A stretch of DNA of 6,695 nt. Source: Candidatus Dadabacteria bacterium (GTDB lineage Bacteria > Desulfobacterota_D > UBA1144 > Nemesobacterales > UBA2774). The position numbers and the translations under genes are program-made. This document shows, piece by piece, positions 1 to 5,848 of this stretch (its first letter is position 1; every line of letters begins with the position of its first letter). The stretch covers positions 1-6,695 of the forward strand of contig DAOVUC010000094.1 in NCBI GenBank assembly GCA_030632765.1. The letters are read 5' to 3'. Below the pieces are notes generated by a model. That model was not told the origin of the DNA and searched no databases. It saw only the letters and a list, made by a program, of their open reading frames with translations.

Positions 1-350
1 AGGACTGCCACAAAGAGCATATAAATCTCAGCTATTCGTCTGGTGACTAAGATTGCGGTGTCGTTTTCAAAAAAAACTGATGACATCAAGTAAATGACTA
101 AAGCGGGAGCAAAATGGGAAAGCCGCCTAAAGAATTTTCTTTTAACCAGCACATCATCCCAGTCAGTGCGGCTTCTGGAAGCAAAATGTTCAACCAGTTT
201 TAGAATAAACCTCTTCGCAAGATAATTAGCAATAATAGCAAGTACTAATAAAACCGCTAAAATTACTAGATCCATTATGATTGGAGCGACTTGCTGTAAT
301 CCTAATTCAGTGTTAAACCAAGTCTCAAATTGTTCTAACAGCTTATTCAT
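1..350 (-). CDS. MscS-family mechanosensitive channel, N-terminal part (cut by window edge)
   Basis: This is a small-conductance mechanosensitive channel of the inner membrane, which would release solutes on hypo-osmotic shock. The frame is open from ATG at 350 to the window edge, giving 116 codons, so the MscS beta-domain and pore helix TM3 lie outside. The visible protein begins MNKLLEQFETWFNTEL. A hydrophobic helix lies at about residues 23-42 (PIIMDLVILAVLLVLAII), then a basic/acidic loop at about 58-76 with TDWDDVLVKRKFFRRL, and a second helix at about 79-94. The W-D-D-x-L-x-x-R-x-F-x-R-x-x-H pattern after the first helix recalls the YbdG-like (miniconductance) branch of MscS proteins. 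An AGG lies close upstream, so the ribosome site is modest. It is 47 bp downstream of the small ORF ending at 398, on the same strand, and is probably the last gene of that short operon. The family call is inferred from the N-terminus alone. Confidence 0.72.
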   Translation of the reverse strand, partial: MNKLLEQFETWFNTELGLQQVAPIIMDLVILAVLLVLAIIANYLAKRFILKLVEHFASRSRTDWDDVLVKRKFFRRLSHFAPALVIYLMSSVFFENDTAILVTRRIAEIYMLFVAV

Positions 351-397
351 AACCTATTCATATTTTCTTTCTGTAACAGGATTTTCAATTGCTACAA

Positions 398-601
398 TTA
401 GTCCTTAAGTGCCTCAGTCTGGTTATTTATTATTACCACATGAATTTCAGCAACTCTTCCATCTTGAAACTTTACACTATACGCTTTTCCGACCATCTTA
501 GTTATGGGTTTAACAATCTCTCCCACAAGTCCAGGTTCAAAGATCTGATCACCAATTTGGATTTTCAATATTACTTTAAACTTAGTTCCCGGGATATACA
601 T
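398..601 (-). CDS. Small SH3/KOW-like hypothetical protein (67 aa)
   Basis: I do not recognise this protein as a named family. It is soluble, beta-rich and has no membrane segment. The pattern IGDQIFEPGLVGEIV at residues 16-30, followed by YSVKFQDGRVAEI at 41-53, resembles the hydrophobic/glycine periodicity of small SH3-like or KOW beta-barrels (G-D-x-V...G-x-x-G-x-I...Y-x-V-x-F-x-D-G). ATG at 601 is the most upstream start, because an in-frame TGA lies two codons before it. No good ribosome site precedes it. The stop of the small secreted-protein gene is only 18 bp upstream, so translational coupling is plausible. It is followed at 47 bp by the MscS-like gene. The frame reads as more protein-like than the overlapping plus-strand frame at 389-631. 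A role as an accessory to the channel would be speculation. Confidence 0.5.
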   Translation of the reverse strand: MYIPGTKFKVILKIQIGDQIFEPGLVGEIVKPITKMVGKAYSVKFQDGRVAEIHVVIINNQTEALKD

Positions 602-619
602 GATTCAATACCAGGCAAA

Positions 620-784
620 TTAAGCCTCTAAGTTTTTGCAATTATTTACTGATTGATGGTTATCAAATTGATTCATTGAGCAATCGACATTTTCATGCTC
701 GAAATATACAAATGATGATACTGGAGAGAATCCCCCAAGAACTAAACCTAAAACAACCGACATAGTTATTATGACTTTTTTCAT
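620..784 (-). CDS. Small exported or membrane-anchored protein (54 aa)
   Basis: This short gene is unrecognised but well supported. The ATG at 784 follows a strong ribosome site, AGGAAGGGAG at 791-800, with a six-base spacer, and a promoter candidate sits just upstream. The protein starts MKKVIITMSVVLGLVLGG, a textbook signal peptide with a KK n-region and a hydrophobic core at residues 4-17. V-S-S at 22-24 could be a signal peptidase I site. There is no lipobox cysteine, as the first Cys is residue 35. The mature part would be only about 30 residues, acidic and polar, with two cysteines (C35 and C49) that could form one disulfide outside the cytoplasm. The stop lies 18 bp before the SH3-like gene, in the same direction as it and the MscS gene. 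Alternatively the hydrophobic segment stays uncleaved as an anchor. Confidence 0.6.
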   Translation of the reverse strand: MKKVIITMSVVLGLVLGGFSPVSSFVYFEHENVDCSMNQFDNHQSVNNCKNLEA

Positions 785-790
785 TTTTAT

Positions 791-800
791 CTCCCTTCCT
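791..800 (-). promoter_or_regulatory. Strong ribosome binding site of the 54-aa gene
   Basis: On the minus strand this reads AGGAAGGGAG, six bases (ATAAAA) before the ATG at 784. It is the best reason to accept such a short frame as a gene. Confidence 0.65.
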
Positions 801-813
801 TATTTATATAGAC

Positions 814-842
814 AATATATTGATGGAGTCCTAAAAATTCAA
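814..842 (-). promoter_or_regulatory. Sigma70-like promoter for the leftward small-protein/MscS operon
   Basis: On the minus strand, TTGAAT (842-837) and TATATT (819-814) are separated by exactly 17 bases, giving 4/6 and 5/6 matches to the consensus. Initiation would fall near 807 and leave a leader of about 22 bases that contains the strong ribosome site. Just upstream of the -35 lies a perfect AT-rich inverted repeat, CTTTATT/AATAAAG (845-851 and 862-868, ten-base loop), which could be an operator or simply chance in AT-rich DNA. Confidence 0.42.
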
Positions 843-941
843 GGCTTTATTATCAATTAGCAATAAAGATGGAATAAAGTGGCTAGCACAATAGAAAATA
901 CAAGAATCCTCTCTACGCTTCTATTTATATCTTATAAACAA

Positions 942-955
942 GGTTTAGAGAAACC
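942..955 (-). terminator. Possible weak terminator after the nitrite/sulfite reductase
   Basis: A perfect five-base stem, GGTTT/AAACC, with a four-base loop starts about 24 bases past the reductase stop. On the minus strand it is followed by TTGTTTAT. The stem is short and the T-run is interrupted, so this is a weak candidate. The rest of the 194-bp gap (785-978) is AT-rich and holds only the promoter elements of the next unit. Confidence 0.3.
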
Positions 956-978
956 ATCGTGATATTAAGGGCTGATAT

Positions 979-3126
979 TTATGCTAAATTCGCCTGTATT
1001 CTTTCGCACTCAGCATAGAGATCTTTGGCAATTTCTAGCATTTCGACGGCGAGATCTTCAGACGCTTGTTGATCAACCATATCCTTAAGCACCTCTGATA
1101 TATCAACCCATCTCTCATCCGCATCACCTGTTCTTACGAGCAGGTTCTCAAACTCCCACATTGTCTGCCCGGAGGTAAAAGGGTCAACCAGTTTCGTATA
1201 TAGAGGCACATGGGCGCTTGCGGCACAGGAATGATAAGCTTCCATAATTGAAGTATTATATTCGCCGTGTTTGAGTAATGCCTCCGCCTGCTGTATACGC
1301 TTCTCTGCGTCAGAGAATGTAGGAATCTTCTCTTCAATAGTAGCACCGGCGCACTCGCCTTTGATTCCCTTTTGAAGCTCGAACTTCTCTTCTTCATGTC
1401 CCCAGTCCTGGTAGAATGAAGGATCTTCTTCAAAACTGGGAATTTGAGCAAATTCTTTTATTTCTTCTTTTATTCTGTCTCTACCGAGTCGCTCCATCAC
1501 TAAATCAAAGTGCTCATCACCGCTTTTCTCATCCCTGTAAAGCTCTAGAAGCTTTTTCACAACCTTAGGGGCGTTTCTTGTCGCCACTTTGATAATTGAT
1601 GTTGCAAGCTTTGTATCGTCACCATAGAGTCCACCGCCAACAAATACTTGTTCAGCCGGCACGTTCCTACCTTCTTTGGCTAGTGAAGCGCCCTGAAAAC
1701 CAATATTTGCGGATACGTGCTGTGCGCAAGCGTTCGGGCATCCTGATATCTTAATACTTAGACCTTTGGATAGTCCACTATATTCGCCGAGACCATTCTT
1801 CATACCCTCAGTAAGGGTGTCAGCTAAACCCTTTGCGGAGGTAATACCCAAACGGCAAGTATCAGCCCCCGGGCATGCGGTAATATCAGAAAATGTTTCA
1901 GGGCCAAGATTTACCAAGTCAATATCTTTAAGAGCACAGTAAAGTGCGGGCAACGCGTCAGCTGGAACCCAGCGTAGAATCAAATTCTGAGAAATGCTGA
2001 TCCTTATATCACTGGCTGAAAATATCTCTGTTATATCGGCTAGAGCTCTTGCAGTATCTGAAGTGATATCACCGTTATGAACCTTGATATTAACCATGTT
2101 ATGCCCCTCATGTCCATGAGGTAAAACGCATGAATCTTTCCATGCCTGATAAGAGGTATCAGATTCGACTCCCTCAGGTGCTGAAGGAATATTAAGATTC
2201 GTCTCTGGCGGAGTCTCGTCTATTTCGTTTAGAAAATCATTCCACCTTGGGTCAACATTTAGTTTCGCTCTTTCTTCTTCAACTTTTTCACGGAACTCAT
2301 CTATTCCAAGCTTCCTGATCAAGAATTTCATACGTGCTTTCATACGTACTTTACGTTCTCCGAAACGGTCAAAAATACGAATAACAGAAGCTGAGAAAGG
2401 TATCATCTCTTCAACAGGCAGAAACTCGGTCCAGAGATGCCCTAGAGAAGGAGATGCGCCTAAGCCTCCTCCAACGTAGACCTGAAATCCTCTTTTCAAT
2501 TCGCCGTCTATTTCTTTGACCCTGGCGCGGAAGCCCAAGTCATGGATCATGATGCCGGCATGGTCTTTATCATGACAGCCCTCAAAACATACTTTAAACT
2601 TTCTTCCCATATTTTGGCATATAGGGTTTCTAAGCATGAAATTCTTAAACGCCCCCGCATATGGAGTAACATCAAAATTGTCAGAAGGAGATGTACCAGC
2701 CTGGTGACAGGCGGTTACGTTTCTCACAGTATTTCCGCAAGCTTCTCGTGTGGTGATACCAACATCCGCAAGCTCACGCATCATGTTGGGTTCGGTGTCT
2801 AATTGTATATAGTAAAGCTGAACGTCTTGACGGGTAGTAAGATGCATAAAACCGCTAGCGTATTTGTCTGATACATCGGCCAAGCGTCTTAGCTGGACTG
2901 AGTTAAGACCTCCAAACGGGATCTTTATACGCTGCATTTGAACACCTTCTTGGCGCTGGGCGTATACACCCAGCTGAAGGCGGATTTTTTGAAACTTAAT
3001 CTCACCCGTCATACCTGCCAGATAGTCCTTTACCTGGCGCTCAAAAAGATCAAGCTCCTCACGGACCTCATCAGGCAAACCAGCTATGATTTCCTGCATC
3101 GATTTTTCTTTCACCCGTACTTCCAT
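979..3126 (-). CDS. Ferredoxin-type nitrite/sulfite reductase (siroheme, 4Fe-4S) with HEPN-like C-terminus
   Basis: This cytoplasmic siroheme enzyme performs the six-electron reduction of nitrite to ammonia or sulfite to sulfide, with ferredoxin as the likely donor. The 715-residue protein contains the duplicated NiR/SiR half-domains (about 60-310 and 340-570). The cluster/siroheme cysteines are all present: C418, C424, C463 and C467, spaced C-x5-C-x38-C-x3-C as in E. coli CysI, inside TACPGADTC and SGCPNACAQH. Counterparts of the anion-binding R83, R153, K215 and K217 of CysI appear to be R99 (TTRQ), R135 (VRNV), K176 and K178 (RKFK). Residues about 560-592 form a linker with DWG and GECAG. 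Residues about 603-711 are a helical, HEPN-like extension (AEALLKHGEYNTSIMEAYHS). A ribosome site, AAGGGAGA at 3131-3138, supports this start. Substrate cannot be decided from sequence: the CPNACAQH motif fits nitrite and ferredoxin-sulfite enzymes alike, and no nitrate reductase, siroheme or cys genes adjoin it. Confidence 0.93.
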   Translation of the reverse strand: MEVRVKEKSMQEIIAGLPDEVREELDLFERQVKDYLAGMTGEIKFQKIRLQLGVYAQRQEGVQMQRIKIPFGGLNSVQLRRLADVSDKYASGFMHLTTRQDVQLYYIQLDTEPNMMRELADVGITTREACGNTVRNVTACHQAGTSPSDNFDVTPYAGAFKNFMLRNPICQNMGRKFKVCFEGCHDKDHAGIMIHDLGFRARVKEIDGELKRGFQVYVGGGLGASPSLGHLWTEFLPVEEMIPFSASVIRIFDRFGERKVRMKARMKFLIRKLGIDEFREKVEEERAKLNVDPRWNDFLNEIDETPPETNLNIPSAPEGVESDTSYQAWKDSCVLPHGHEGHNMVNIKVHNGDITSDTARALADITEIFSASDIRISISQNLILRWVPADALPALYCALKDIDLVNLGPETFSDITACPGADTCRLGITSAKGLADTLTEGMKNGLGEYSGLSKGLSIKISGCPNACAQHVSANIGFQGASLAKEGRNVPAEQVFVGGGLYGDDTKLATSIIKVATRNAPKVVKKLLELYRDEKSGDEHFDLVMERLGRDRIKEEIKEFAQIPSFEEDPSFYQDWGHEEEKFELQKGIKGECAGATIEEKIPTFSDAEKRIQQAEALLKHGEYNTSIMEAYHSCAASAHVPLYTKLVDPFTSGQTMWEFENLLVRTGDADERWVDISEVLKDMVDQQASEDLAVEMLEIAKDLYAECERIQANLA

Positions 3127-3130
3127 AACT

Positions 3131-3138
3131 TCTCCCTT
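3131..3138 (-). promoter_or_regulatory. Ribosome binding site of the reductase
   Basis: On the minus strand this reads AAGGGAGA, four bases before the ATG at 3126. It favours that start over the next in-frame methionine, nine codons in. Confidence 0.6.
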
Positions 3139-3168
3139 CTAATCTTTGTTTCGATAACTTTAAAGCCC

Positions 3169-3210
3169 ATTATAAACGCTAAATTAGTTTATATTCAGAT
3201 ATCTATTATA
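3169..3210 (-). promoter_or_regulatory. Two perfect TATAAT hexamers upstream of the reductase
   Basis: The minus strand carries TATAAT at 3174-3169 and again at 3210-3205, 36 bp apart, both pointing at the reductase start (leaders of about 36 and 72 bases). Neither has a convincing -35: near TGAATA or CTGAAT for the first, near TTAATT for the second. At least one probably serves as the reductase promoter, which makes the gene independent of the K+ channel upstream. Perfect hexamers also occur by chance in AT-rich DNA. Confidence 0.4.
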
Positions 3211-3298
3211 TCAAATTTTAAGGCCCGAATTAAAGCATAAATCTCTATCATTACATATATATTACTTTGAGATGTTTTCAAGCTTTCTGAGATTCAGA

Positions 3299-3330
3299 TA
3301 AGAGTAAAAAAAGAATTCACTAAACTGAAA
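3299..3330 (-). terminator. Weak terminator candidate after the K+ channel
   Basis: Shortly after the channel stop, the minus strand shows a four-base stem TTCA/TGAA with a six-base loop, followed by TTC and a run of seven T (3307-3313). The stem is too short to be convincing. The T-run is the main signal. Confidence 0.2.
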
Positions 3331-3334
3331 ATAT

Positions 3335-4153
3335 CTACAATTCCGTGCCGCAAAACTTACAGTGTTTGGCATTCTCGTCATGCCCTTCGGCACTGCAGTC
3401 ATGGCAAGCCCGGGTTGATACGTGCGCTTTAAAAGCCTGAGCCATTTCTACTGTTACAATACCTGTAGGCACGGCAATAATGCTGTATCCCAGAATCATT
3501 ACCACAACCGCCATCGCCTGCCCCAAGCTCGTATGGGGCGCTACATCCCCGTAACCTACAGTGGTCAAAGTAACAATTGCCCAGTAAATACTCTTTGGAA
3601 TACTTGTAAACCCGTTCTCCGCACCCTCTACGATATACATCATCGAACCTAAAACAACGACTATGGTTACCACAAAGAAGAGAAATATAGTGATCTTCCG
3701 CATGCTCGCTTTAATAGCGCTTATAAGTAAATTTGCCTCTCCCACATACTTTGCAAGCTTGAGTATTCGAAATATTCTAAGCACCCTTAGTATTCTAATT
3801 ACGAGAAGGAATCTTGTTCCCGGGAGTAAGAGATCCAGATAGGTCGGAATCACAGTAAGGAGGTCAACAATTCCGAAAAAACTGGTTGCATACTTAACCG
3901 GGCGTCTTACGCTGATTAATCTTAGCACGTACTCTATGCTGAATATAATCGTAAAAAACCATTCTAACGCGTAAAGCAATCCTTCATGATCTTTTCTAAT
4001 CCAGGTTACGCTATCGAGCATCACTACGAGAACACTCGCTAGAATACAGATTATTAATATTTCATCGAAGAGCTTTCCGAGCGGGGTATCGGCCTCGAAA
4101 ATTATTTCGTGGATTTTATCTCTCCAGTTATTCATATTTTGGTCCTGAGCCAT
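3335..4153 (-). CDS. Six-TM voltage-gated K+ channel with C-terminal zinc ribbon
   Basis: This is an inner-membrane Kv-type potassium channel subunit, acting as a tetramer if like its family. Using the ATG at 4153 it is 272 residues. Helices are S1 at about 31-48, S2 at 62-80, S3 at 93-110, S4 at about 114-136, S5 at 154-175, the pore helix at 186-197, the selectivity filter TVGYGD at 198-203 and S6 at 212-236. S4 is strongly basic with the every-third pattern R114, R120, R123, R126, R129, K132, typical of voltage sensors. The cytoplasmic tail after S6 is short and carries C250-x2-C253-x11-C265-x2-C268 (ACHDC and HCKFCG), a zinc-ribbon-like knuckle instead of an RCK/TrkA or cyclic-nucleotide domain. 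A GTG at 4159 is possible as a start but sits one base from the ribosome site, whereas the ATG at 4153 is seven bases from GAGGAGG. The permease is divergent, 93 bp away. Confidence 0.92.
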   Translation of the reverse strand: MAQDQNMNNWRDKIHEIIFEADTPLGKLFDEILIICILASVLVVMLDSVTWIRKDHEGLLYALEWFFTIIFSIEYVLRLISVRRPVKYATSFFGIVDLLTVIPTYLDLLLPGTRFLLVIRILRVLRIFRILKLAKYVGEANLLISAIKASMRKITIFLFFVVTIVVVLGSMMYIVEGAENGFTSIPKSIYWAIVTLTTVGYGDVAPHTSLGQAMAVVVMILGYSIIAVPTGIVTVEMAQAFKAHVSTRACHDCSAEGHDENAKHCKFCGTEL

Positions 4154-4160
4154 GAGCACT

Positions 4161-4167
4161 CCTCCTC
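4161..4167 (-). promoter_or_regulatory. Ribosome binding site that decides the channel start
   Basis: On the minus strand this is GAGGAGG followed by AGTGCTC and then the ATG at 4153, an ideal seven-base spacer. The alternative GTG at 4159 would overlap or abut the site, so the protein should be two residues shorter than the longest frame. Confidence 0.7.
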
Positions 4168-4190
4168 ATTCTATTTGATGGACAGAGATA

Positions 4191-4219
4191 ATTATGCACT
4201 TTTTTACTCAATTGTTTAA
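4191..4219 (-). promoter_or_regulatory. Possible promoter of the K+ channel
   Basis: On the minus strand, TTAAAC (4219-4214, 3/6) and CATAAT (4196-4191, 5/6) are spaced 17 bases apart. Initiation near 4184 would give a leader of about 30 bases. It lies in the 93-bp divergent gap shared with the permease, for which no convincing promoter was found on the plus strand. Confidence 0.28.
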
Positions 4220-4246
4220 GATAGAGTATGCTTGGAGTCTAAATAG

Positions 4247-5587
4247 ATGAATCAAACTCAATCTAAAACCGGCACTAATGGAGCTAAAATCGGGACATTC
4301 TCCGCCCTATCCATCGGAATAGGGGGTATGGTCGGAGGAGGTATCTTCGCCGTAACCGGTCTCACTGTGGAGCTAACCCGGGGCGCAGCTCCCATTGCCT
4401 TTGTGGTCGCGGGAATAGTAGCGCTTCTGACCAGCTATTCATATCTCAAACTTACGCTCAGGTATCCAAGTGAAGGCGGCACTGTGGAATTTCTCAACAG
4501 GGGTTACGGGGCCGGCGTCATCACAGGCTCCGCAAACATTCTCCTTTGTCTGAGCTATATAGTTCTCCTCGCTATCTATGCTTACGCGTTTGGAAGCTAT
4601 GGAGCTAGTTTATTTCCCGAATCAGATTATGTTTTTTGGAAGCATGCTTTAATAACCGGCGTCATCGTGTTTCTGTCTATAGTGAATTTCTTGGGAGCTC
4701 AATTAGTAATCAGGTCGGAGAATCTCTTTAATGGATTAAAAATGGTTTTATTGGCTATCTTTGTAGTTATCGGACTGTTTACTCCTTTAGAATGGTCGAG
4801 GCTATCTCCGGACAGTTATGTTTCCACTATAGCAATTGTTTCGGGCGCCATGATCATATTCTTAAACTATGAAGGCTTTGAGCTTATCGCTAACGCGGGG
4901 AAAGACGTAATTAATCCAAGAAGAGCCCTCCCTATCGCCTACATCGGGGGAGTTATCGTAGTAATAGCGCTTTACATTCTGATTTCAATCGTTGTGGTAG
5001 GACACATGGACTTCGGAGCGATAGCTAAGGCAAGCGACTATGCGCTATCAGCGGCCGCGAGTACGTTTATGGGCAGGGCGGGTTTTATTATGATAGTTAT
5101 TGCAGCTTTGCTTGCTACGACTTCCGCCATTAACGCTACGTTTTACGGCTCCGGAAGGCTGACTTATATAATTGCCAAGTACGGAGAATTACCCCGGGAG
5201 CTTGAGCGTACCATACGCAATCAGCCGCTTGAGGGAATGATTATCTTTGCCGTTCTTACTCTGATTATAGCAAACTTCATACCTCTTCACTCGATTGCCA
5301 CTATGGGCAGCGCCGGTTTTCTGATCATCTTCATGGCTGTAAATATTGCAAACTTCAAGCTCGCAAAGGAAACAAAAAGTAAAGCATGGATATCCCTCTT
5401 AGCCGCCTTCTCCTGCCTTATTGCGCTTGCAGCGCTCTGCTGGCAGACCTGGAGAGTACTCTCAACGCGAAGCCAATTATGGATATTAGCCGGAATGATC
5501 CTATCCTCACTTTTAATAGAGATTGCTTACAGAGCTGTTACCAAACGCAAAATGCATATGGGGCATGGAAGAACTCCAAAATCCTAG
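4247..5587 (+). CDS. APC-superfamily amino-acid permease
   Basis: This is an inner-membrane secondary transporter, probably taking up an amino acid or related amine by cation symport or exchange. The 446-residue length and roughly 12 hydrophobic helices match the family. The TM1 signature GIGGMVGGGIFAVTG lies at residues 24-38, with the broken-helix glycines that bind the substrate backbone. A conserved loop RYPSEGGTVEFLNRGYG is at 72-88. The TM6 region at about 199-230 has FLNYEGFELIANAGKD followed by NPRRALP, the family motif in which G-K-D replaces the more usual acidic pair. The tail is basic (TKRKMHMGHGRTPKS) and cytoplasmic. The ATG at 4247 follows GGAG at 4234-4237 with nine bases between. 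It is divergent from the K+ channel. No binding-protein or catabolic partner is adjacent, so the substrate cannot be guessed. No clear terminator follows, and the frame stays open past the TAG up to 5746. Confidence 0.9.
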   Translation: MNQTQSKTGTNGAKIGTFSALSIGIGGMVGGGIFAVTGLTVELTRGAAPIAFVVAGIVALLTSYSYLKLTLRYPSEGGTVEFLNRGYGAGVITGSANILLCLSYIVLLAIYAYAFGSYGASLFPESDYVFWKHALITGVIVFLSIVNFLGAQLVIRSENLFNGLKMVLLAIFVVIGLFTPLEWSRLSPDSYVSTIAIVSGAMIIFLNYEGFELIANAGKDVINPRRALPIAYIGGVIVVIALYILISIVVVGHMDFGAIAKASDYALSAAASTFMGRAGFIMIVIAALLATTSAINATFYGSGRLTYIIAKYGELPRELERTIRNQPLEGMIIFAVLTLIIANFIPLHSIATMGSAGFLIIFMAVNIANFKLAKETKSKAWISLLAAFSCLIALAALCWQTWRVLSTRSQLWILAGMILSSLLIEIAYRAVTKRKMHMGHGRTPKS

Positions 5588-5617
5588 AAAAAGTTAGTAA
5601 TTCACCAACAATTAAAT

Positions 5618-5746
5618 ATCATCTCGATCGCACACAATTCTTATCTCATGGGTTTACATGACGCGATGCTCTTTGTGTCGGCCATCGCTATAGCCGGAGG
5701 AATGATTTCTCTCTTTTTTATTCGAAACCGAACTGCCAAAAATTAA
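5618..5746 (+). pseudogene. Remnant resembling the last helix of an MFS drug exporter, or a 32-aa membrane peptide
   Basis: From ATG at 5648 the frame encodes 32 residues, MGLHDAMLFVSAIAIAGG onward, ending MISLFFIRNRTAKN. It is one hydrophobic helix followed by a basic tail. The G-L-H-D-A-x-L-x-x-S-A-x-A-I-A-G stretch resembles the final membrane segment of DHA2/EmrB-type MFS transporters, and the preceding codons (S-I-A-H-N-S-Y-L, 5624-5647) fit the same alignment. No ribosome site precedes the ATG and no upstream transporter body exists, so a decayed 3' end is the better reading. The frame is continuous with the permease frame after its TAG, probably by coincidence. A genuine small membrane protein is the alternative. 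Confidence 0.4.
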
Positions 5747-5818
5747 TTCTAGAAATATTTGCTATTCAGTAAAATGAAATTCCTTATTTACATTAAACTC
5801 GAATTGTACTAGTCTGGT

Positions 5819-5840
5819 TATAAAGACATTACTAAGGAGG
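5819..5840 (+). promoter_or_regulatory. -10 element and perfect ribosome site of the DUF4332 gene
   Basis: AAGGAGG at 5834-5840 lies eight bases before the ATG at 5849 and is the strongest plus-strand ribosome site in the window. TATAAA at 5819-5824 is a fair -10, but no good -35 is found at 16-18 bases upstream, so the promoter part is tentative. Confidence 0.45.
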
Positions 5841-5848
5841 CGTTAACT

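Noticed and set aside
389..631. Plus-strand 80-aa frame opposite the small SH3-like gene
   Set aside because: It covers the same bases as two well-ordered minus-strand genes, has no ribosome site, and its Ser/Tyr/Leu-rich translation looks like the complement of coding DNA.
1134..1451. Minus-strand 105-aa frame inside the reductase
   Set aside because: Lies wholly within the conserved reductase in another frame; the Arg/Ser-rich translation has no domain character.
2542..3240. Plus-strand frames of 86 and 100 aa opposite the reductase 5' end
   Set aside because: Antisense to strongly conserved coding sequence, with no ribosome site or recognisable motif.
3422..3652. Plus-strand 76-aa frame opposite the K+ channel
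   Set aside because: Antisense shadow of the filter and S6 region.
5386..5661. Plus-strand 91-aa frame overlapping the permease 3' end
   Set aside because: Mostly inside the permease in another frame; no ribosome site and no protein-like pattern.
5585..5746. Stop-codon readthrough of the permease TAG
   Set aside because: The permease already has a complete helix set and a basic cytoplasmic tail; the downstream helix resembles a different transporter family, so shared frame (one chance in three) is the simpler explanation.
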